A stretch of 36,860 nucleotides of DNA from Pseudoalteromonas piscicida (GTDB lineage: Bacteria > Pseudomonadota > Gammaproteobacteria > Enterobacterales > Alteromonadaceae): NCBI RefSeq assembly GCF_002744175.1, contig NZ_NKHF01000011.1, positions 1 through 36,860 of the forward strand. Reading direction: 5' to 3'. Positions within the stretch are counted from its first letter, which is position 1. Every line of letters starts with the position of its first letter. The notes under the pieces were generated by a model that was not told where the DNA came from, ran no database searches, and saw only the letters and a list, made by a program, of their open reading frames with translations. Of this stretch, positions 1 to 8,209 are shown one piece after another. Position numbers and translations under genes: made by a program.

Positions 1-279
1 GTCTAGCAGCGCATCAATATCATCGCCTTCAAGCGCATCCGATTCTTCTTCAAGCTCTGGTAATTCATCGTCTTGCGCTTCATCTAACAAGGCATCGATA
101 TCATCGTCAGCGAGCGCGGCGCTTTGTGCTTCAAAATCAGGTAACGGCTCCTCGTCGGTGTCCTGAGAGGCGTCTAAAAGCGCATCGATATCATCAACGT
201 CGACCACACTTTCATTTTCAATGTCGCCACTAAATTCAGGCTCTTCGTCTAGCGCGCCATCAAGTATCGAGTCAATATC
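1..279 (-). repeat. Imperfect acidic repeats inside fimV (D-I-D-A-L-L-D type)
   Basis: Read on the minus strand, four related units encode variants of DDIDALLD. They begin on the plus strand near 1, 82, 172 and 247, so the spacing is 81, 90 and 75 nt, always a multiple of three. The DNA shares the core CATCGATATC or CATCAATATC. They are in-frame coding repeats in the acidic region of FimV, not an independent element. Confidence 0.7.
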
Positions 280-1659
280 ATCATCACTTGTCGCTGTGTC
301 TGATTGCTCGTCTGCTAACTCTTCACTCAAAGCAGCAAGTGCATCATCACTTACATCAATCTCTTCATCTTGCGGTTCATTGAAGAGGTCATCTAAGTCG
401 CTGTCACTCAGAATATCGTTGCTGTCATCAACATCCAGTGACACTTCATCGCCATCATCGGCTTCGTCGAAGCTTTGCTGCATAAAGTCTTCGTCATGCT
501 CATCATCGAACGAAATATCTTCGTTTAGCAGGCTATCAAGCTCATCCTGATCTAGGCTGTCGCTTCCCTCTTCAAAATCGTCGTCTAGTGAATCAAAGGT
601 GATTTCATCATCTTCAGGTAAAATATCATCGTCTAGTTGAACACTGGCTCCGAGAGAGTCTTCCTCATCCCCCATGCCAATGTCTAGCGGATCGGGTTCT
701 GGCTCAAACGCTGTGGCCGCAGCTGCAGCTCCGGCAGTTGCAGCTCCTGCAGCCATTGTGGGGGCTTCCGGCAAGAATTCATCATCGTCCGCGCCTTTTT
801 GCTGCGTTTTATTTTTTCTGCGGAGGAACATTACCACACCAGCAATAGCCAAAAGTGCGGGTAAAGTCGCGAGTAAGGCAATGCCAGCAGGCGAGCTGAA
901 AAATGCACCTAGGTCACTACTTTCTTCAACTTTAGCTTGCGCTGCCTGCTGCTCTATCATCTCATTTTGCAGGTCTATCACTGCCTTGAGCTGTTGTTGA
1001 ATTTCACTGTCTTTACCAAGCTGAGTACGCACGGTTTGCAACTCAGAGGAGATAGCACCAAGCTGCTGTTTGAGTTTGTTGTTTTCAGACAGGATTTCTT
1101 CGACATTGCGAACTGAAGATTTGAACTCTTTTTGTAGATCCATTAACCGCATGTCCTGCTCCATCTTTAAGGAGCGTAACTGGTTAGTTAGATCTGCCTT
1201 GGCTTCTTCTACATCAACCTTTCGGGCTTGGGTAACTTTTTTCTCGGCTTCATCAATGGCGCTTGGGTTCAACAACCCTTTACGCTTCATTTCCCAAAGT
1301 TTGTCGTCTTGATCCGACTTTTGTTTTGCCAGTTCAGGGTTTACGCTGCGGATTTCGTTAAGTGTAGGGATACGAAGATAAGCCCCATCACGCATGTGGT
1401 TGAGGTTTTTGTCTAGAAAAGAATTAGGATTTTTGTCGTAAAGCGCCTTCATCACCTGATAAATGGTGACTGAGTCATCTGGGCGTACTTTTTGTGCTAT
1501 ACGCCATAATGTATCCGTGGGTCTAATAGGCCCAATTGAGCGACCTTGAGCCCCGTAATCAACCCCTTTGGGGCCTTTCAACACCACGCCCTCTTGGGTA
1601 TATACCGGTGTGGCAATTAGTGCGAATACAAAGATACTTAAAAAGGCTAAACCGCGCAT
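1..1659 (-). CDS. fimV: FimV-like LysM/coiled-coil/acidic membrane protein, N-terminal part (runs off left edge)
   Basis: Open on the minus strand from ATG at 1659 to the window edge: 553 codons with no stop, so the C-terminus is missing. The start has an AAAGGA ribosome site. Visible in order: a signal peptide (residues 1-22), the FimV N-terminal LysM-like domain (about 30-105, with TDTLWRIAQ and LRIP), a long charged coiled coil (about 115-250), one membrane segment (about 255-278) followed by LRRKNK, an Ala-rich linker, and a very acidic cytoplasmic region. FimV proteins organise the cell pole and type IV pilus or type II secretion assembly; their C-terminal TPR cap would lie outside the window. 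It follows asd and pdxB on the same strand, a common gammaproteobacterial order. Family call is firm; the exact role in this organism is inferred. Confidence 0.9.
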   Translation of the reverse strand, partial: MRGLAFLSIFVFALIATPVYTQEGVVLKGPKGVDYGAQGRSIGPIRPTDTLWRIAQKVRPDDSVTIYQVMKALYDKNPNSFLDKNLNHMRDGAYLRIPTLNEIRSVNPELAKQKSDQDDKLWEMKRKGLLNPSAIDEAEKKVTQARKVDVEEAKADLTNQLRSLKMEQDMRLMDLQKEFKSSVRNVEEILSENNKLKQQLGAISSELQTVRTQLGKDSEIQQQLKAVIDLQNEMIEQQAAQAKVEESSDLGAFFSSPAGIALLATLPALLAIAGVVMFLRRKNKTQQKGADDDEFLPEAPTMAAGAATAGAAAAATAFEPEPDPLDIGMGDEEDSLGASVQLDDDILPEDDEITFDSLDDDFEEGSDSLDQDELDSLLNEDISFDDEHDEDFMQQSFDEADDGDEVSLDVDDSNDILSDSDLDDLFNEPQDEEIDVSDDALAALSEELADEQSDTATSDDDIDSILDGALDEEPEFSGDIENESVVDVDDIDALLDASQDTDEEPLPDFEAQSAALADDDIDALLDEAQDDELPELEEESDALEGDDIDALLD

Positions 1660-1845
1660 GCCGATCCTTTACTCAAATGTTTAACACCCGTTAAACGACA
1701 TTTTATTATTATGGCTTTGAAGCAAGCTCTATTCCAAATGCAAACTATAAACCAGATATCTTTGAATATCCATTGCAACGTATTGAAAGTTAACATGGTT
1801 ACCATGCTTTTTACTGAATTAAGAAAAGCGTTATATAGGAAAAGA

Positions 1846-1897
1846 ATAGTCAAGTATTTGACTTAACGGCAAACTTATTGGCATAAGTTTGCCGTTA
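1846..1897 (-). other. Two adjacent hairpins in the asd-fimV gap, one a perfect 15-bp stem
   Basis: Bases 1864-1878 (TAACGGCAAACTTAT) pair perfectly with 1883-1897 around a TGGC loop. Next to it, AGTCAA (1848-1853) pairs with TTGACT (1858-1863). No T-tract follows on either strand, so this is not a standard intrinsic terminator. It lies about 200 nt before the fimV start and could shape the fimV leader or end the asd transcript. Confidence 0.6.
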
Positions 1898-1933
1898 GAA
1901 GCTGCTCTTTTGCTGTAGTGAGTCTGTGACTGT

Positions 1934-2132
1934 CTAGGGCCTGTTGATCTTCCAAGTTTGTTTTTGCAGCAGTTTGATTGCCATTTATACAAGGCAAAGC
2001 CTGTGTAGCATAGTTATTCTATGTGAGTCAGGCGATAAAGACTTTATGCTCCTGCAAAGTCACCTTACCCCACATCCTTGTGGGGCAACTCTGGGGAACA
2101 AAAATCAAACAGCAAAGGTCAACAGGCCCTAG
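1934..2132. mobile_element. MITE-like element, 199 bp, terminal inverted repeats of about 18 bp
   Basis: The left end CTAGGGCCTGTTGATCTT and the right end AAGGTCAACAGGCCCTAG are inverted copies with one difference. No transposase is inside. The interior has a small hairpin (ACCCCACA...TGTGGGGC near 2068-2088). The element sits directly downstream of asd (stop at 2159) and contains no credible gene. I recall similar GGGCCTGTTGATCTT ends dispersed in Alteromonadales genomes, but this cannot be checked here. Size and ends fit a non-autonomous transposon relic. Confidence 0.6.
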
Positions 2133-2158
2133 CAACTTGCAACATAAAGTGCTCTTGT

Positions 2159-3175
2159 TTACAGATAGCTTTCAATCAATGCTTCTGCAATTTGAATACT
2201 ATTTGTTGCTGCGCCTTTTCTCGTGTTGTCCGACACCACCCACAAGTTTAAGCCCATTGGGTGTGAAATATCTTGTCTTACCCGGCCTACATACACATTA
2301 TCATTACCACTGGCATCACTTACTGGCGTAGGGTAGTCAGTTTCGTCTTCGATGAGCTCAACACCTGGCGCGTCAGCAAGTAGTTGCTTAACATGCTCAA
2401 GGTCAAAAGGCATGCGTGTTTCAAGATGAATAGCTTCTGCATGACCAAAAAATACCGGAACTCGTACAGCCGTTGGGTTCACTAATACACTTGAGTCACC
2501 CAAGATTTTTTGCGTTTCCCACACCATTTTCATCTCTTCTTTGGTGTAGCCATTTTCTTGGAACGCATCAATCTGTGGAATAACATTGAAAGCAATTTGC
2601 TTGGTAAACACTTCGTTTTCCATTGGTCTTGCATTCATTAGATTCGCCGTTTGTTTGGCTAATTCGTCAACCGCTTCTTTGCCAGCGCCAGAAACAGCCT
2701 GATAAGTAGAAACATTAATTCTATCTATTCCATAAGCGTCGTAAATAGGCTTAAGAGCTACTAGCATTTGGATTGTTGAGCAGTTTGGGTTAGCGATGAT
2801 ATTGCGGTTTCTAAAGTCCGCTAAGCTATCTTTATTTACCTCTGGAACTACAAGTGGAACATCAAAGTCATATCTAAAGTGCGATGTATTGTCTATTACC
2901 ACACAACCTGCTTCAGCCGCGATAGGAGCATATTTCTCCGAAACTGAGCCCCCCGCAGAAAACAAGCCGATATGTGCATTGGCAAAATCAAACGTTTCAA
3001 CATCAATCACTTCAATCTTTTCACCCTTAAAGTCGATTTCTTCGCCTGCACTGCGGCTACTCGCCAACGGATAAAGAGTGTCGACTGGGAATTTTCTTTC
3101 CGCTAATAATTCAATAATTTGCTTGCCAACAAGACCTGTTGCACCAAGCACCGCAACGTTATATTTTTGCGACAT
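2159..3175 (-). CDS. asd: Aspartate-semialdehyde dehydrogenase
   Basis: A 338-residue protein, the usual length for the shorter ASADH class. It reduces aspartyl phosphate to aspartate semialdehyde with NADPH, the branch point to lysine/diaminopimelate, threonine and methionine. The N-terminal nucleotide motif GATGLVG is at 11-17. The catalytic cysteine is Cys132 in NPNCSTIQ, and the catalytic histidine is probably His245 in VPVFFGHAE. The conserved SGAGKEA follows at about 162-168. The start ATG has a GAGGAAG ribosome site. It lies 36 nt after pdxB on the same strand and is probably co-transcribed. In enterobacteria this position is held by the homologue usg; here the active-site residues are present, so a working enzyme is expected. 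Confidence 0.93.
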   Translation of the reverse strand: MSQKYNVAVLGATGLVGKQIIELLAERKFPVDTLYPLASSRSAGEEIDFKGEKIEVIDVETFDFANAHIGLFSAGGSVSEKYAPIAAEAGCVVIDNTSHFRYDFDVPLVVPEVNKDSLADFRNRNIIANPNCSTIQMLVALKPIYDAYGIDRINVSTYQAVSGAGKEAVDELAKQTANLMNARPMENEVFTKQIAFNVIPQIDAFQENGYTKEEMKMVWETQKILGDSSVLVNPTAVRVPVFFGHAEAIHLETRMPFDLEHVKQLLADAPGVELIEDETDYPTPVSDASGNDNVYVGRVRQDISHPMGLNLWVVSDNTRKGAATNSIQIAEALIESYL

Positions 3176-3211
3176 TGTTCTTCCTCATTCTGTCATGTAC
3201 CAACCGTGTCT

Positions 3212-4336
3212 TTAGCGCTTACGCTCTGAAAAGCCAAGTTGGAAAAGCTTTTCGCTAATTGGTGAGTCACCATTGACTGCAATTGTACTAAATTCTCGAC
3301 GCACAGGATATGCCTTGCGTAACGCATCAAAACCCTGTGAGCTTAATTGTGCTCTCATCATGCCATCGTCACGACGAATGTCATATACTAAGTGGACTAA
3401 TCTAATGATGTCCTGTTCGCTGGCGGTGCTTTTTAATAAGCACTCAGTAATACTAGGTTGAGCTAGAAAATCATTAATTGTTTTATGCGGCTGAAGTGCA
3501 AACTCGCGACACACCGCCTCATACAGCATTTGAGTTCCGCGAGCTTTGCCTTCAAGGGTATGCCCAGCAATATGCACAGATGCAAAGCGGGTATGGTCCA
3601 ATAAAGGTTGTAAAATAGTCGGCTCGTTTTCCCACACATCCAATATAAGCTCTAACTGCTGGCCTTTTTCAACAGCACTAAGCAGGGCTTGGTTGTCGAT
3701 AACATCACCGCGACTCGCGTTCACAACTACCATGCCAGGCTTCAACGAGGCGATCCGTGCTTTATCGAGCAAATGCACCGTTTTATGTTCACCATTTTTT
3801 ACCAACGGAACATGAAACGACACAATATCTGCAAGCGTAAGAGCTTCATCTAATTCAACATGCGATTCAAGGTCACCGGCTTGATTTCTAACCGGGTCAC
3901 ATAACAAGACCTTAAGACCGAGCCCCTTCACTTTCTCAGCCAAACATTTACCAATATTACCAACGCCAACAATAGCTATCGTTTTGCCCTGCAACACAGT
4001 ACATGTTTCTTGTGCATAAGCGAGTAAACCACTAATCACATATTCAGCAACAGCAATAGCATTGCAACCAGGGGCACTGCTAAACGCAATCCCTGAGTTT
4101 TTCAACAACTGAGTATCTATATGGTCAACACCAATAGTCGCCGTTCCTACAAACTTCAGTTGCTTAGCCTGTGCAAGCAACGCCTCATTCACTTTGGTGA
4201 CTGAGCGCGTAAGCAAAACATCAGCCTCGCGTAACGCCTCAGGTTGAAGGTTACGGCCATCAAATCGCTGCACTTCACCAATATCCGAGAAAAATGATTC
4301 CACAAGCGGCATATTTTGATCGGCTAATATTTGCAT
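3212..4336 (-). CDS. pdxB: Erythronate-4-phosphate dehydrogenase
   Basis: A 374-residue D-2-hydroxyacid dehydrogenase family protein. PdxB oxidises 4-phosphoerythronate in the DXP-dependent pyridoxal phosphate pathway. The NAD-binding motif GVGNIG is at 124-129. The catalytic set is Arg209 (ASRGD), Glu238 (NEP) and His259 (IAGHT). The GHTLEGKARG stretch after the catalytic His and the extra C-terminal domain of about 100 residues are PdxB features that separate it from SerA-type enzymes. The ATG at 4336 has GGGAG upstream. It is the middle gene of a same-strand run (small membrane protein, pdxB, asd, fimV). Confidence 0.93.
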   Translation of the reverse strand: MQILADQNMPLVESFFSDIGEVQRFDGRNLQPEALREADVLLTRSVTKVNEALLAQAKQLKFVGTATIGVDHIDTQLLKNSGIAFSSAPGCNAIAVAEYVISGLLAYAQETCTVLQGKTIAIVGVGNIGKCLAEKVKGLGLKVLLCDPVRNQAGDLESHVELDEALTLADIVSFHVPLVKNGEHKTVHLLDKARIASLKPGMVVVNASRGDVIDNQALLSAVEKGQQLELILDVWENEPTILQPLLDHTRFASVHIAGHTLEGKARGTQMLYEAVCREFALQPHKTINDFLAQPSITECLLKSTASEQDIIRLVHLVYDIRRDDGMMRAQLSSQGFDALRKAYPVRREFSTIAVNGDSPISEKLFQLGFSERKR

Positions 4337-4420
4337 TGGGGCTCCCTATTACCTTTTTATATCGTGTACTTAAGTGAAGTTATTTGGCTGTCACAGAGTT
4401 TACCATGGCAAAGGAGACGA

Positions 4421-4741
4421 CTAATAATAAAACCTTTTATTTTGTTCTCCTTCTTTATTGCAGCCAAATGCAATGGCAAAAAACATAATGCAGCAAACAA
4501 ACACCACTGCGCCCCTTAAGCTCAACCAACCTCCGGTATCGAGCAAAGGGCAAAAAGTCATCGCCAATACGTTGATACAGCACAGTAATAATGCCCAACG
4601 TGTATAGGAACGATAACCAAGAAGTGCCGCGAATAAACTACTAAAAACATTAAAAATCACAGCTTCAGGACAAAAGTGAAAAGCCGCTATCATTGAGCAA
4701 AAAGCTAACATAGCAATGAAATAGAATAGGCCTTGTTGCAT
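4421..4741 (-). CDS. Small hydrophobic membrane protein of unknown function
   Basis: 106 residues starting MQQGLFYFIAMLAF. The frame is open further upstream, but I choose the ATG at 4741 because an AAGGAG ribosome site lies about 7 nt before it; the 28 extra residues have no such support. Three or four membrane segments are visible (about 5-22, 28-44, 48-66, 74-94), with a short charged tail (KEGEQNKR). It has eight cysteines for its size, several inside predicted membrane segments. I do not recognise a family. It precedes pdxB by 84 nt on the same strand, but no functional link is evident. Confidence 0.6.
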   Translation of the reverse strand: MQQGLFYFIAMLAFCSMIAAFHFCPEAVIFNVFSSLFAALLGYRSYTRWALLLCCINVLAMTFCPLLDTGGWLSLRGAVVFVCCIMFFAIAFGCNKEGEQNKRFYY

Positions 4742-5443
4742 CTTGTTTCTCCTTAACATGGACGGCAACGCGCGCCGCAATGCACAATTGCTTGCGGCAA
4801 ACTTAAATGAATAATGTATTATCAACGGCCCCGTTCATGGGCCTGATTGTTCCCAACACCAAGCAAGTAACCTGATCGTAAGTTAAGTCAGTAAAACGGC
4901 TGCCCTAATCCTTAGCAACTCGCTATATTAACTTGCTTAATTAAGTGATCTATCTTGAGGCGAGCAAAGCTTCTCAACAACTAGGTGAAACCTTATACTT
5001 AGCTGTTATAGAAAAAGTTTTCATCCGACCAGTACCTAATTTGCTCCCTCAAATTGCACTAGAATTAAGACAAAATGATATCAGTGCATTACCTTTTTGG
5101 CGTGGTATTTCAAAGTGTAGAAATATTGCGGCAGATTTCAATGGCGATCTCAGATGAAGTTTTGGCAATTATAGTGCACACATCAGTAGATTTTCTGGAA
5201 GAAAATTCATGTGCATTTTCGCGACATTGCACTACGTTAATTACACTCTACAGAGTACATAAACACCACATGGTTAAAAATACTCTTGGTTTCACTTTAA
5301 TTCTCAATTGTGTATGCACACGTAAATAAATTGTCACAAACATACACCAATTAATTAATCGTGATGGTGTCAAGATGCTTGAAATATCAGCGTTAACCAG
5401 CTAGTCTAACTGGGTGGTCAGACCTCTTATAAGGAAGAACAAC
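4742..5443. other. Intergenic region between the small membrane protein and fadE
   Basis: About 700 nt with no gene I can support. Two plus-strand frames (4945-5157 and 5075-5329) are short, overlap each other, have no good ribosome site and resemble nothing I know. The right end carries the FadR-like operator and the fadE ribosome site. The rest is AT-rich, without a strong hairpin or repeat. Confidence 0.5.
5412..5428 (+). promoter_or_regulatory. FadR-like operator in front of fadE
   Basis: The core TGGTCAGACC (5415-5424) inside GGGTGGTCAGACCTCTT matches the known gammaproteobacterial FadR consensus, whose core is TGGTCNGACC. It lies 16 nt before the fadE start and just before the ribosome site, a position suited to repression relieved by long-chain acyl-CoA. 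The assignment rests on the motif plus the identity of the downstream gene. Confidence 0.7.
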
Positions 5444-7897
5444 ATGACACTTATATTTGTTCTCGCTTTGTTAGTCTTGCTTAGTGCAGCAAGCTACCAT
5501 CGCGCCAGCTGGAATACTGCTCTTGGTATTGCAGCTATTACTATGCTTGTAGGCACCTTTGCCGGTGCTTTTGGCATTATTTCTTGGTTAATTTTTCTAG
5601 CGATCGCTATCCCGCTTTCGGTTACTAACTTGCGTCAACAGTATATTGTGGCTCCAGCATTTAAGGCGTTTAAAAAAGTGACGCCAACCATGTCGGAAAC
5701 CGAAAAGTCAGCGATTGATGCAGGAACAACTTGGTGGGAAGCCGATTTATTTTGTGGTAACCCTAACTGGGACAAACTTCATCAATTTCCAAAACCTCGA
5801 CTAAGCGTTGAAGAACAAGCGTTCTTAGATGGTCCAGTGGAAGAAGTGTGTGCCATGTTAAACGATTGGGAAGCAACTCACGAGCTTACCGATTTACCAC
5901 AAGACGTTTGGCAATATCTGAAAGACAACAAATTCTTTGCGATGATCATCAAAAAGCAATACGGTGGTCTTGAATTTTCGGCATACGCGCAATCTTGTGT
6001 GCTACAAAAGCTGACCAGTAAATCTACTTTGCTTTCGTCTATTGTAGGAGTACCTAATTCGTTAGGCCCAGGTGAACTACTACAGCATTATGGTACTGAA
6101 GAGCAAAAAGAACATTACTTACCTCGCCTAGCGGTGGGTGACGAAATTCCTTGCTTTGCATTAACGTCACCAGAAGCCGGCTCAGATGCATCATCTATCC
6201 CAGACTTTGGTGTGGTTTGTAAAGGTGAATGGGAAGGTGAAGAAGTGCTCGGTATCAGCCTAACTTGGAACAAGCGCTACATCACACTAGCACCTGTAGC
6301 AACGGTACTTGGTCTGGCGTTTAAAATGCGCGACCCGGACGGTTTGCTAGGCGATAAAGAAGAACTCGGTATTACATGTGCACTGATCCCAACTAACACT
6401 CCAGGTGTAAAGATTGGCCGCCGCCACTTCCCGCTTAATGTTCCGTTCCAAAACGGTCCTACTCAGGGCGAGAACGTCTTCGTACCACTTGATTTTATCA
6501 TTGGTGGCGCAAAAATGGCCGGTCAAGGCTGGCGTATGCTGGTTGAATGTTTGTCGGTGGGTCGTGTTATTACGCTTCCGTCAAATTCAGCAGGTGGAAT
6601 TAAGTCTCTTGCGGTTGCAAGTGGTGCTTACAGCCGAATTCGTCGCCAATTCAAATTACCTATCGGTAAGATGGAAGGGATTGAAGAGGCACTTGCCAAA
6701 TTAGGTGGCTATGCCTACAGCTCAGATGCTGCGGTGACTATGTCAACTGGAGCAGTAGATTTAGGTGAAAAACCTTCAGTTGTCTCTGCAATATTGAAGT
6801 ATCACTTAACCGAGCAAATGCGTGCTTCAACAATTCACGCTATGGATATTCACGGTGGTAAAGGTATCTGTCTTGGTCCAAACAACTATGTAGGCCGTGG
6901 CTACCAAGGTGCGCCAATCGCAATTACGGTTGAGGGTGCAAACATTCTAACCCGTAATATGATTATCTATGGTCAAGGTGCAATTCGTTGTCACCCATTT
7001 GTACTTGCAGAACTTGAAGCCTGTTCAATCAAAGACAAACAAGAAGCGCTAGACAGCTTCGACAAGTCATTAATGGGCCACATCGGTTTCACAATGTCTA
7101 ACTTAGTAAGAACTAAGTGGCTTGCGCTAACTGGTGCACGTTTTACCAAAGTACCATTTAACGACGAAACAGCCGTTTATTATCGCAATGCAGCTCGCTA
7201 CAGTGCATCGTTGGCATTAATGTCTGACATTTGTATGGCTGTGTTTGGTGGTTCACTTAAACGTAAAGAACGTATATCTGCGCGTTTGGGTGACTTACTC
7301 AGTTACCTTTACCTCGTTTCTGCAACACTTAAGCGTTATAACGATGAGGGTCGTCGTAAAGAAGATCTGCCTTTCGTACAATGGTCTTGTCAGGAGCATC
7401 TATACCTATGTCAACGCGCCCTTGCAGATTTAATCAATAATATGCCTTCTGCAGCGTTACGTGGCTTGTTAAAGGTTGTGCTATTCCCATTTGGTCGCCC
7501 GGTTCGCAAGCCAACTGACAAAATGGAGCATAAACTTGCTCAGCTACTGCAAGTTCCGAGTGAAACTCGCGACCGTCTTGCCACCCACATTTACTTAAAA
7601 GATGAGCCTCTGTGCTTACTTGGTAAGCAAGAGCAAACACTAAAAGACATTCTTGCAGTAGAGCCGCTATTTGAAAAAGTCTGTCGCGGCATAGGTAAAA
7701 AGCTACCGTTTATGCAACTCGATAAGGTTGCAACGATGGGGCTTGAAGCTGGTGTCCTTAGTGAAGACGAAGCTGCAAAACTCACTGCAGTTGAAGCTAA
7801 ACGTCTTGCTGTTATCAACGTGGATGATTTTGACCCTGATGAGTTACTTGCTGGTAAAGCAAGAACCAAGGAATCAAGTAAAGCAGACGCAGCATAA
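5444..7897 (+). CDS. fadE: Acyl-CoA dehydrogenase FadE
   Basis: 817 residues from the ATG at 5444, chosen over the upstream in-frame start at 5414 because AAGGAAG precedes it and the 5414 start would lie inside the operator. FadE catalyses the first, FAD-dependent step of beta-oxidation. Two N-terminal membrane segments (about 2-15 and 25-58) are typical of the long FadE class, unlike soluble acyl-CoA dehydrogenases of about 400 residues. The central dehydrogenase core includes the [12 protein letters not shown] substrate/FAD motif and VEGANILTR, with Glu497 in the expected catalytic-base region. A C-terminal domain of about 250 residues (DUF1974 type) completes the family length. It is monocistronic, with an operator in front and a terminator behind. 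Confidence 0.93.
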   Translation: MTLIFVLALLVLLSAASYHRASWNTALGIAAITMLVGTFAGAFGIISWLIFLAIAIPLSVTNLRQQYIVAPAFKAFKKVTPTMSETEKSAIDAGTTWWEADLFCGNPNWDKLHQFPKPRLSVEEQAFLDGPVEEVCAMLNDWEATHELTDLPQDVWQYLKDNKFFAMIIKKQYGGLEFSAYAQSCVLQKLTSKSTLLSSIVGVPNSLGPGELLQHYGTEEQKEHYLPRLAVGDEIPCFALTSPEAGSDASSIPDFGVVCKGEWEGEEVLGISLTWNKRYITLAPVATVLGLAFKMRDPDGLLGDKEELGITCALIPTNTPGVKIGRRHFPLNVPFQNGPTQGENVFVPLDFIIGGAKMAGQGWRMLVECLSVGRVITLPSNSAGGIKSLAVASGAYSRIRRQFKLPIGKMEGIEEALAKLGGYAYSSDAAVTMSTGAVDLGEKPSVVSAILKYHLTEQMRASTIHAMDIHGGKGICLGPNNYVGRGYQGAPIAITVEGANILTRNMIIYGQGAIRCHPFVLAELEACSIKDKQEALDSFDKSLMGHIGFTMSNLVRTKWLALTGARFTKVPFNDETAVYYRNAARYSASLALMSDICMAVFGGSLKRKERISARLGDLLSYLYLVSATLKRYNDEGRRKEDLPFVQWSCQEHLYLCQRALADLINNMPSAALRGLLKVVLFPFGRPVRKPTDKMEHKLAQLLQVPSETRDRLATHIYLKDEPLCLLGKQEQTLKDILAVEPLFEKVCRGIGKKLPFMQLDKVATMGLEAGVLSEDEAAKLTAVEAKRLAVINVDDFDPDELLAGKARTKESSKADAA

Positions 7898-7951
7898 CTA
7901 TTTTTGTTGAGGTGGTATGCTTCATACCGCCGAAACAATTAGCGTGGATAT

Positions 7952-7981
7952 AAAGGTCAGATTGCTCTGACCTTTTTTCTT
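7952..7981 (+). terminator. Rho-independent terminator of fadE
   Basis: The stem AAAGGTCAGA (7952-7961) pairs perfectly with TCTGACCTTT (7966-7975) around a TTGC loop and continues into a T-rich run. It lies about 55 nt after the fadE stop. A second, weaker hairpin (GGTGGTATG/CATACCGCC, about 7912-7932) sits between the stop and the terminator. Confidence 0.88.
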
Positions 7982-7988
7982 GGCAGAT

Positions 7989-8177
7989 TATACCAATTAC
8001 ACAAACTCTTTAACCAATTTGAAGAGGGAAATAACCCATTAGCCTCGCTAAAGTTTCTCAATATAAACCACTAAACAACAAAGTTTTTGCCTTGACGGTA
8101 GCGCAGCGCGAGAGCGGAGCTGCTAAAGCTATTTTCCGACTTCAAAATCATGCCGTTATTAAATGCAATTGGTATTA
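7989..8177. mobile_element. MITE-like element with TATACCAATTAC/GCAATTGGTATTA ends
   Basis: About 190 bp between imperfect inverted ends, TATACCAATTAC on the left and GCAATTGGTATTA on the right, each containing the core ACCAATT or AATTGGT. No coding capacity. The interior is GC-skewed around 8095-8130 (GGTAGCGCAGCGCGAGAGCGG), unlike the AT-rich flanks. Elements with TACCAATT ends are, as I recall, widespread in Pseudoalteromonas and Shewanella; copy number cannot be checked here. It fills the gap between the fadE terminator and the 3' end of the DUF5916 gene. Confidence 0.5.
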
Positions 8178-8209
8178 GAACCGGGGAATACGGCCCTAGT
8201 GATTGAATA

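Noticed and set aside
1..279. Evenly spaced repeats resembling a CRISPR array
   Set aside because: Units are imperfect, spacing differs by multiples of three, and everything is in frame with FimV; they are coding repeats.
221..1416. Several plus-strand frames over the first 1.4 kb, some Ser- or Ala-rich
   Set aside because: They are antisense shadows of fimV; their low-complexity Ser/Ala content is the mirror of the acidic repeats and codon bias of the real gene.
1647..1853. 68-residue minus-strand frame before fimV
   Set aside because: It overlaps the fimV start in another frame, has no ribosome site and crosses the hairpin leader.
1944..2331. Short plus-strand frames inside the MITE-like element and the end of asd
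   Set aside because: They arise from the repeat and from antisense of asd; no ribosome site or recognisable protein.
4945..5329. Two short overlapping plus-strand frames upstream of fadE
   Set aside because: No ribosome site, no family resemblance, and they overlap each other; not supported as genes.
8185..8200. GGCCCTAG near the end of the DUF5916 gene as a second copy of the 1934-2132 element end
   Set aside because: Only eight bases match and no inverted partner is nearby; chance is sufficient.
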